DNA from: CAVQUE01 sp046290435
GTDB lineage: Bacteria > Actinomycetota > Acidimicrobiia > Acidimicrobiales > UBA8592
Length of the DNA stretch: 26,813 nucleotides
Assembly (NCBI GenBank): GCA_046290435.1
Contig: JBKAGO010000011.1
Location: 1-26,813 of the forward strand
Reading direction: 5' to 3'
This document shows, piece after piece, positions 15,007 to 20,670 of the stretch (positions within the stretch are counted from its first letter, which is position 1; each line of letters starts with the position of its first letter). Made by a program: the position numbers and the translations under genes. Below the pieces are notes generated by a model. That model was not told the DNA's origin and searched no databases. It worked only from the letters and a program-made list of their open reading frames with translations.

Positions 15007-16374
15007 TCAGCCGTCGATGACCGGGACCTTCGCCATGGCGGCGGCGAGGGCCTCGTCGCTGAGGTCGAAGTCGACCATCGCGCCCGACAGGAAGCTCTCG
15101 TAGGAAGCGAGGTCGAGGTGGCCGTGGCCGCACAGTGCGGTGAGGATGACCTTCTCCTCGCCGGACTCCTTGCACGCCAGCGCCTCACGGATGGCCGCGG
15201 CGATGGCGTGGGTGGGCTCGGGCGCGGGGACGATGCCTTCGGTGCGGGCGAATTGCAGCGCCGCGGTGAAGCACTCGATCTGGGGCACCGAGATGGCCTC
15301 GACCAGGCCGAGTTCGTAGATGTGCGACACCAGCGGCGCCATGCCGTGATAGCGCAGGCCACCGGCGTGGATCTGGTCGGGGATGAACGAGTGCCCCAGG
15401 GTGTGCATCTTCATCAGCGGCGTCATCTGCCCGGTGTCGCCGAAGTCGTAGCGGTACTCGCCCTTGGTGAGCGTCGGGCACGCCGCCGGCTCGACGCAGC
15501 GGATGACGGGATCCATGCGGCCCGCCATCTTCTCGCGTAGGAACGGGAACGCCAGACCGCCGAAGTTGGAGCCGCCACCGGTGCAGCCGACGAGCACGTC
15601 GGGGGTCTCGCCCACCATGGCGAGCTGGCGCAGGGTCTCCTCGCCGATGATGGTCTGGTGCAGCAACACGTGGTTCAACACGCTGCCCAGCGCATACCGG
15701 ACGCTCGGGTCGGCGGCGGCCATGGCCACGGCCTCGGTGATGGCGATGCCGAGCGAGCCGGGATGATCCGGGTCGGTGGCCAGCAGCGACCGGCCGTACT
15801 CGGTGACCTCCGACGGGCTCGGGTGCACGGTGGCGCCCCAGAGCTCCATCATCGTCTTGCGGTACGGCTTCTGGCGGTACGACGCCGCCACCTGCCACAC
15901 CTCGCACTCCATGTCGTACTGGGCGCAGGCGAACGACAGGGCACTGCCCCACTGGCCGGCACCGGTCTCGGTCGTGAGCTTCGTGACGCCCTCGGCGTGG
16001 TTGTACCAGGCCTGGGGCACGGCGGTGTTGGGCTTGTGGGAGCCGGCGGGGCTGACGCCTTCGTACTTGTAGAAGATCTTCGCCGGGGTGTCGAGGAGCT
16101 TCTCGAGCCGGCGGGCCCGGAACAGCGGGCTCGGCCGCCACAGCCGCAACACGTCGAGCACCCCACCGGGGATGTCGATGTAGGACTCGGCGGACATCTC
16201 CTGTTCGATCAGCGCCATCGGGAACAGCGGGGCGAGATCGTCGGGGCCGGCGGGCTCGAGCGTGCCGGGATGCAGCGGCGGCGGAGGCGGCGACGGCAGA
16301 TCGGGGATGACGTTGTACCACTGGGTCGGCATCTCCGACTCGGGCAGGATCACGCGGTTGTAGTCATCGGCCAT
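15007..16374 (-). CDS. trpB: TrpB2-type tryptophan synthase beta chain
   Basis: The 455-residue PLP enzyme belongs to the TrpB2 (TrpB-related) branch, longer than standard TrpB. Landmarks are YEGVSPAGSHKPNTAVPQAW with the Schiff-base Lys114, TETGAGQWGSALSFA with the acid/base Glu, the phosphate-binding GCTGGGSNFGGL, and LCGHGHLDLASY near the end. The N-terminal QWYNVIPDLPSPPPP is characteristic of this branch. TrpB2 joins indole and serine to give tryptophan and often functions without TrpA. No trp biosynthesis gene lies near it, which favours indole salvage or another beta-replacement reaction. The ATG at 16374 yields family length. A 110-base gap separates it from yqeC. Confidence 0.92.
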   Translation of the reverse strand: MADDYNRVILPESEMPTQWYNVIPDLPSPPPPPLHPGTLEPAGPDDLAPLFPMALIEQEMSAESYIDIPGGVLDVLRLWRPSPLFRARRLEKLLDTPAKIFYKYEGVSPAGSHKPNTAVPQAWYNHAEGVTKLTTETGAGQWGSALSFACAQYDMECEVWQVAASYRQKPYRKTMMELWGATVHPSPSEVTEYGRSLLATDPDHPGSLGIAITEAVAMAAADPSVRYALGSVLNHVLLHQTIIGEETLRQLAMVGETPDVLVGCTGGGSNFGGLAFPFLREKMAGRMDPVIRCVEPAACPTLTKGEYRYDFGDTGQMTPLMKMHTLGHSFIPDQIHAGGLRYHGMAPLVSHIYELGLVEAISVPQIECFTAALQFARTEGIVPAPEPTHAIAAAIREALACKESGEEKVILTALCGHGHLDLASYESFLSGAMVDFDLSDEALAAAMAKVPVIDG

Positions 16375-16484
16375 GGCGGCGGGGCTCCTCGCTCGTGGGG
16401 GTCCGCCGCAGAGTAGTGCGGACGGCGTGACTGTCGACACGTCGCAGCGCCGCCGGTTCGCGTCTGCTGCGCGACGGATGCCGA

Positions 16485-17171
16485 TCAGGGGCGGCGGGCG
16501 ATCTCGACCACGGTCAGGGCGGGTTCGGCGGCGAGGAGCGCGGCGCGGAGGTCGGCGACCATCGCTGCGGTGACGTCGTCGACCTTGGTGACGACCACGG
16601 CCAGCCGGGCTGCGTCGGGGAGCTCCTTGCGGGCGCCGCGCTCGTGGAGGATCACCCGGGCTGCGGCCTCGGGCGACAGACGGACATAGGGGCTGCACTC
16701 GGCCAGCGCCGCGACCCGTAGGGGTCGGTGGCACTGATCGGCGATCACCCGGCCCAGCGCGTCGGCGCCGATGACCGACACCATGACGGTGGTCGTTGCC
16801 GGCACAACCGGCTCGAACCGGGCCGGGGCCTTGAAGGGGCGTCGCCGGGAGCCGTCGGCCTCGATGACGACATGATCGACCAGGCCGAACCAGCGGTCGC
16901 ACGACTCGGGCGCGACCCCGACCGCCTTCTGCCCCTTGACCGACTTCCACACCATCACCGGCTCGTCGGCCGCTGCGGCGACGACTTCGTCGTCGGTGGG
17001 GTCGAGCAGCACGGGCCGACCCCGATGCTGGTCGTGCCCCATCTTGGTGGTGCAGGTGAGCACCCGGCTGCCGGCGAGCTGATCGCCCAGCGCATGCACG
17101 ATGGTGGTCTTGCCGCCACCACCCACGACCGCGACATGTTCGTGGGCGCCGAGACCGAGCGCCTCGGCCAA
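16485..17171 (-). CDS. yqeC: YqeC, molybdenum-hydroxylase accessory protein
   Basis: The roughly 228-residue protein has an N-terminal P-loop in VAVVGGGGKTTIVHALG, followed by TCTTKMG, the segment VVIEADGSRRRPFKAP and VVVTKVDDV near the C-terminus, all YqeC marks. YqeC and YqeB are markers of selenium-dependent molybdenum hydroxylases; their biochemical steps are not established. The best start is TTG at 17171, giving LAEALGLGAHEHVAVV, where the P-loop falls at the family position. No ATG or GTG fits, and the sequence immediately upstream belongs to palindromic repeat copy 4. The native start and ribosome site may therefore have been replaced when the repeat inserted. The yqeB frame reads across this start. 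Confidence 0.85.
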   Translation of the reverse strand: MAEALGLGAHEHVAVVGGGGKTTIVHALGDQLAGSRVLTCTTKMGHDQHRGRPVLLDPTDDEVVAAAADEPVMVWKSVKGQKAVGVAPESCDRWFGLVDHVVIEADGSRRRPFKAPARFEPVVPATTTVMVSVIGADALGRVIADQCHRPLRVAALAECSPYVRLSPEAAARVILHERGARKELPDAARLAVVVTKVDDVTAAMVADLRAALLAAEPALTVVEIARRP

Positions 17172-18124
17172 GCCGTCTGGGCAGCACTGGCTGCTGAACC
17201 GATGCGCGAGAACGTCCCTCTCCCCTTCTCGAATCCCACTCGCCCAGAGGCTGTGCGCCAGGAGAGGGAGAGGGAACCGCCCCGGGCCGAAGGCCGTGCG
17301 TACGGGGAAGGGGAGAACCCAGACTCGACCCCTGTACCCACGGCTTCGACGACGCCGCCGCCGATGGCGAGGGCCTTGTCGGAGATCTCGTCGCAGGGGG
17401 TGTCGACGCGGGGGTCGACGTCGCCGATCTTCAGCGGCGGGGCCACCGTTGCGCCGTCGCGGATGAGGCCGCGGACCACCCCGTCGAACACGGCGTGCAT
17501 CTCGGTGTCGCCCACGCGACCGATGAGCTGACCGTCGTGCACCACATCGCCGATGGCGACCTCCCAGCGGACCACTCCCTCGGCGGGGGCCCGCAGCACC
17601 CGCTCGACGTCGCGACCGCCAACGGTGCCGGGTGTGCCGGTGTTCGGCGCCGCGCTTCCCTGCCACAGCACCCGTCCCAGGTGGTGGCCGCGCATCGTCT
17701 CGACCACGGCGTGGCAGTCGACGCCGGCGGTGAAGCCGGGGCCGAGGGCCACCACCAGGGGTGCATCGTCGATGGTGGTGTCGATGTTGCGCTTGGCGAG
17801 GCGGGCGTCGGCCACGACGTCGGGCGGCGATCCGAGGTGACGGGCGACGTCGTCGCGAGCTGGCAGGCCAGGCGACACCAGCACGGGGACCTCGCCCGCA
17901 TCGAGCACCGCTGCGGCCTCGGCGAGGTGATCGATGCGACGTCCGACCATGCCCTCGACATCGACGCTGCCGTCGGTGATGGCCGTCGAGAGCGCGACGG
18001 TGCGCCGCACCGTCAGCGGCTCGGCGAGCTCGGTGACCAGCACCCGCGCCCCCACCCGGGTGAGCCGCCACACCACCCCGGTGGCCAGGTCGCCCCCACC
18101 GCGCACCACGACCAACGGGCTCAC
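16955..18124 (-). CDS. yqeB: YqeB, molybdenum-hydroxylase accessory protein with an aberrant C-terminal tail
   Basis: Residues 1-262 are a complete YqeB protein: VVVRGGGDLATGVVWRL at the N-terminus, DARLAKRNIDTTIDDAPLVVALGPG, a barrel-sandwich-like APAEGVVRWEVAIGDVVHDGQLIG segment and the closing ISDKALAIGGGVVEAV. Family proteins normally stop here. In this gene the frame runs on through palindromic repeat copy 4 and then out of frame across the first 217 bases of yqeC, adding 127 residues of no recognisable family. The start is a GTG at 18124 that places the Rossmann-like motif at residue 4; an earlier open stretch is unlike the family. YqeB accompanies selenium-dependent Mo hydroxylases. 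Whether the long tail is tolerated or the protein is inactive cannot be told. Confidence 0.82.
   Translation of the reverse strand: MSPLVVVRGGGDLATGVVWRLTRVGARVLVTELAEPLTVRRTVALSTAITDGSVDVEGMVGRRIDHLAEAAAVLDAGEVPVLVSPGLPARDDVARHLGSPPDVVADARLAKRNIDTTIDDAPLVVALGPGFTAGVDCHAVVETMRGHHLGRVLWQGSAAPNTGTPGTVGGRDVERVLRAPAEGVVRWEVAIGDVVHDGQLIGRVGDTEMHAVFDGVVRGLIRDGATVAPPLKIGDVDPRVDTPCDEISDKALAIGGGVVEAVGTGVESGFSPSPYARPSARGGSLSLSWRTASGRVGFEKGRGTFSRIGSAASAAQTAWPRRSVSAPTNMSRSWVVAARPPSCMRWAISSPAAGCSPAPPRWGTTSIGVGPCCSTPPTTKSSPQRPTSR
17210..17338 (-). repeat. Long-armed palindromic repeat, copy 4, on the yqeB-yqeC junction
   Basis: Read on the minus strand the element opens with GGGGTCGAGTCTGGGTTCTC and CCCTTCCCC, close to the arm of copy 2 (GGGGTCAAGTCTCTTTTCTC), and closes with GAGAAGGGGAGAGGGACG. 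The outer right flank CTCGACCCCTGTACCC (plus strand) matches the CTTGACCCCTGCCCTT of copies 1 and 2. The centre contains a further CCCTCTCC/GGAGAGGG pair. The borders are approximate. The element begins directly at the last family-like residue of YqeB. Confidence 0.65.
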
Positions 18125-18290
18125 ACGCGACCACCGGGCCGCGAACCACCGGGGGCCGAACCGTTGGCAAGTCGACCTCGCAACTCTGCATGGGGCCTCC
18201 CGGCTCGCCGACTCGGAGTGGGAAGTCTGCGCGAGTGTCCCGGCGCCGCGTGGACCCCGGGTTGGCCGTACCTCGGAGCTGCCCCCGGCA

Positions 18291-19166
18291 TCACGAGCGC
18301 TCGTGGGCAACGAGTTCGGCGAGGATCGACACGGCGATCTCGGCGGGGGTCTCGGCGTTGATCTCGACGCCGATGGGAGAGTGCACGCGGGCCAGATCGG
18401 CCTCGGCGACGCCCGCGGCGACGAGTGCCTTGCGCGTGGTCTCCCAGCGGCGGCGGCTGCCCATCAGGCCGATGGTCGGCGCCGGCGAGGCCAGCAGGGC
18501 CGGGAGGATCTCGAGGTCCAGCGCCACGTTGCGGGTGACCATCACCACCCGGGTGTGCTCGTCGACGCCGAAGCCGGCGATTGCCTCGGCGATAGGGCCC
18601 GAGGCAACGTCGACGCTGTCGCCGGCGACGATGGCCTCGAGTTGGTCGGCGCGGTCGTCCCACACCACCACCCGGTAGCCGAGCCACGAGGCCAGCTCGA
18701 CAACGGCCGCGCCCACATGGCCGGCGCCGACGACGAACACGGTGGTGGTGGGCATGTGGGGCTCCAGGTAGAGGTCGACCTCGCCGCCGCACACGCCGGG
18801 GTCGCCGGCGGTGGGATCGACGAGGGAGTACTGCAGCGACGCGGGACGGCCGCTGGCAAGCGTCTCGAGCGCGGCGGCGACGACCCGGGCCTCCATCTCT
18901 CCCCCGCCGATGGTGCCCGAGGTGGTGCCGTCGCCGTACACGAGCATCTTCGACCCGGCCCGACGCGGCACCGACCGTCGGGTGGCGACGACGGTGGCCA
19001 GCACCACCGGCCGCCGGGCATCGATGGCAGCCAGCAGCTCGCGCAGCAGCGCCGTCGGCGTCGGCCCGGTGCCTGCGTCGGTCCCCCGGCCGACCCGACC
19101 GATGCGGTCGCCGTCGAGGCCGTCGCCGCTGGTGGCGTCGTCGGGCCTGGCGTCGGTGTCGCTCAC
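18291..19166 (-). CDS. xdhC: XdhC/CoxI-family Mo-cofactor maturation protein
   Basis: The 291-residue protein has an N-terminal XdhC_CoxI domain (VVATRRSVPRRAGSKMLV, then TIGGGEMEARVV and GVCGGEVDLYLEP). A C-terminal Rossmann domain follows (TVFVVGAGHVGAAVVELASWLGYRVVVWDD, ending LARVHSPIGVEINAETPAEIAVSILAELV). XdhC binds molybdenum cofactor, promotes its sulfuration and delivers it to xanthine-dehydrogenase-type enzymes. The GTG at 19166 overlaps the stop of the upstream ssnA-like gene (GTGA), so the two are coupled. The first 35 residues are a Gly/Asp/Arg-rich tail not typical of the family. A 166-base stretch without a gene separates it from yqeB. Confidence 0.92.
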   Translation of the reverse strand: MSDTDARPDDATSGDGLDGDRIGRVGRGTDAGTGPTPTALLRELLAAIDARRPVVLATVVATRRSVPRRAGSKMLVYGDGTTSGTIGGGEMEARVVAAALETLASGRPASLQYSLVDPTAGDPGVCGGEVDLYLEPHMPTTTVFVVGAGHVGAAVVELASWLGYRVVVWDDRADQLEAIVAGDSVDVASGPIAEAIAGFGVDEHTRVVMVTRNVALDLEILPALLASPAPTIGLMGSRRRWETTRKALVAAGVAEADLARVHSPIGVEINAETPAEIAVSILAELVAHERS

Positions 19167-20476
19167 GAGCGGGACCACAGGCGCTCGGCCTGTTCGTGGA
19201 CCTTTGCCCGCATGGCGTCGAGGTCGGCGCCGAGGACCTCGCCGCCGCGCACCCGCCACGTGCCGGCCACCATGACGTCGCGCACGTGATGGCCGCTGCG
19301 CCACAGCACCAGCTGGTCCAGCAGGTTGTGGTCCGTCAGCGGTGTGGGCAGCAGGGCGTCGACCAGCACGACATCGGCCGACCAGCCGACCTCGAGACGG
19401 CCGATGCCCTCGAGGCCCAACGCCTGCGCGCCACCCTCGGTGGCCAGGCCGAACACCGTGGCGGCGGGCATGGTGCCGGGGTCGAGCAGGCGGGCCTTGT
19501 GCAACAGGAACGCGCCCCGCATGACCTCGAACATGTCGTTGACGTAGCCGTCGGAACCCAGCCCCACCGTGACGCCGTCGGCGATGAGCTCGGGCATCGG
19601 CGCGATGCCGCCGCCGACCTCGCAGTTGGCGAGAGGCATGTGGGTGACCCGGATGCCGGTCTCGGCGATGATCTCGCGTTCACGCTCCGACAGCTGCACG
19701 CACTGGCTGGCCAGGAACCCCGGACCGGCCAGGCCCAGGTGCTCGTAGTACTCGAGCGTCCGCATGCCGACGTTGTCGAGGCACCACTGCGGCTCGTGCA
19801 GGCCCTCGTTGCAGTGGGCGTGGGTGAGCACGCCGAGATCGGCGGCGAGCTCGAACGCGTGGCGGATGTAATCCGCCGAGCACGTGAAGGTGGTGTGGTA
19901 GCACATCATCCCCGACACCAGATCGCTGTCGGCGGTGGCCGCGATGAGCGCGGCGTTCTCGGCCAGGCCGGCCTCGGCGATGGCCGGACCCGCCCGTTCG
20001 GTGGCCTCGAAGCTGAGGATGCCCCGGATGCCTCGGGCCTCGACGGCGGCGGCCTCGACCAGCAGCGCCTCGGGCAGCGCATGGGGTGCCTCGAGGATGT
20101 CGTAGAAGGTGGTGGTGCCGCTGCGCAGCATCTCGGCACACACCCAGTCGGTGGCCGCGGCGAGCATCTGGTGGTCGAGCGCGTCTTCGACCTTGGGCCA
20201 CCAGTAGTCGTCGAGGAAGCTCCAGAACCCGTCGGGCGCGGCATCGACGGGGATGCCGTGGGCCAGCACGCCGTAGAGGTGCACGTGCGCGTTGACGAAT
20301 CCCGGCATCGCCACGGTGCCCGCGGCGTCGACGACATCGTCGTCGGGGTGCGCAACCCGCAGATCGGCATGGGGGCCGACGGCATCGACACGATCGCCGA
20401 CGACGCGCAGGCCCCAGCCGCGCTGCGGCGCGACGTCGGCGGCGAGCACCAGCCAGTCGGGCAGGATCAGCGTCAT
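19163..20476 (-). CDS. ssnA: SsnA-like amidohydrolase
   Basis: The 437-residue metal-dependent hydrolase belongs to the ATZ/TRZ-like group. Metal-site motifs are VNAHVHLYGVLAHGI (HxH), THAHCNEG (His), and LGSDGYVNDMFEVMRGAFLLHK with the catalytic Asp. The phrase SDGxxxDMFExMxxAFxxHK and the C-terminal PTPL...DVMVAGTWRVRGGEV resemble E. coli SsnA as I recall it. In E. coli ssnA is next to ygfM and xdhD, the same neighbours as here. The substrate is unknown; purine-derived amines are the usual guess. The ATG at 20476 has a GAGGCGG ribosome site. One oddity is that the segment where related deaminases have a MAHG-type histidine reads LASQCVQLSE, so a ligand may be replaced. It is coupled to xdhC by GTGA. 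Confidence 0.88.
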   Translation of the reverse strand: MTLILPDWLVLAADVAPQRGWGLRVVGDRVDAVGPHADLRVAHPDDDVVDAAGTVAMPGFVNAHVHLYGVLAHGIPVDAAPDGFWSFLDDYWWPKVEDALDHQMLAAATDWVCAEMLRSGTTTFYDILEAPHALPEALLVEAAAVEARGIRGILSFEATERAGPAIAEAGLAENAALIAATADSDLVSGMMCYHTTFTCSADYIRHAFELAADLGVLTHAHCNEGLHEPQWCLDNVGMRTLEYYEHLGLAGPGFLASQCVQLSEREREIIAETGIRVTHMPLANCEVGGGIAPMPELIADGVTVGLGSDGYVNDMFEVMRGAFLLHKARLLDPGTMPAATVFGLATEGGAQALGLEGIGRLEVGWSADVVLVDALLPTPLTDHNLLDQLVLWRSGHHVRDVMVAGTWRVRGGEVLGADLDAMRAKVHEQAERLWSRS

Positions 20477-20509
20477 CTTGGCACCGCCTCGACGATCAGG
20501 AGTCGGCCA

Positions 20510-20670
20510 GCAGGTTGCTGAAGAACTGCTGTGCCGAGATCGGCGACCAGACGGACCACTCGCAAGGCGCGGAAACCGCCACTCCTCGCGCCGGAATGAA
20601 GGTTTCCGGAACGCAGCGAGTGGTTTCGGATGGGCGTCGAGATCGGTGCATGAGTTCTTCAGCAGCCTGC
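20510..20670. repeat. Nested palindromic element between xdhD and ssnA
   Basis: Outer 18-base arms at 20510-20527 and 20653-20670 are complementary with one mismatch (core TGCTGAAGAACT). An inner stem pairs ACCACTCGC (20555-20563) with GCGAGTGGT (20616-20624) and CGGAAACC with GGTTTCCG. The right outer arm contains the last codons and stop of xdhD. The element fills nearly all of the 182-base gap between two genes of one transcript. It is unrelated to the GGGGTCAAGTC family. It may be a small non-coding mobile element or an RNA structure that separates the two messages. Confidence 0.7.

Noticed and set aside
18125..18290. N-terminal extension of YqeB back to 18310
   Set aside because: The frame is open but the translation is unlike the family, which begins directly at the glycine-rich motif; the GTG at 18124 fits.
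20510..20670. Integron attC site
   Set aside because: The paired arms lack the GTTRRRY/RYYYAAC core boxes and no integrase or cassette array is present.
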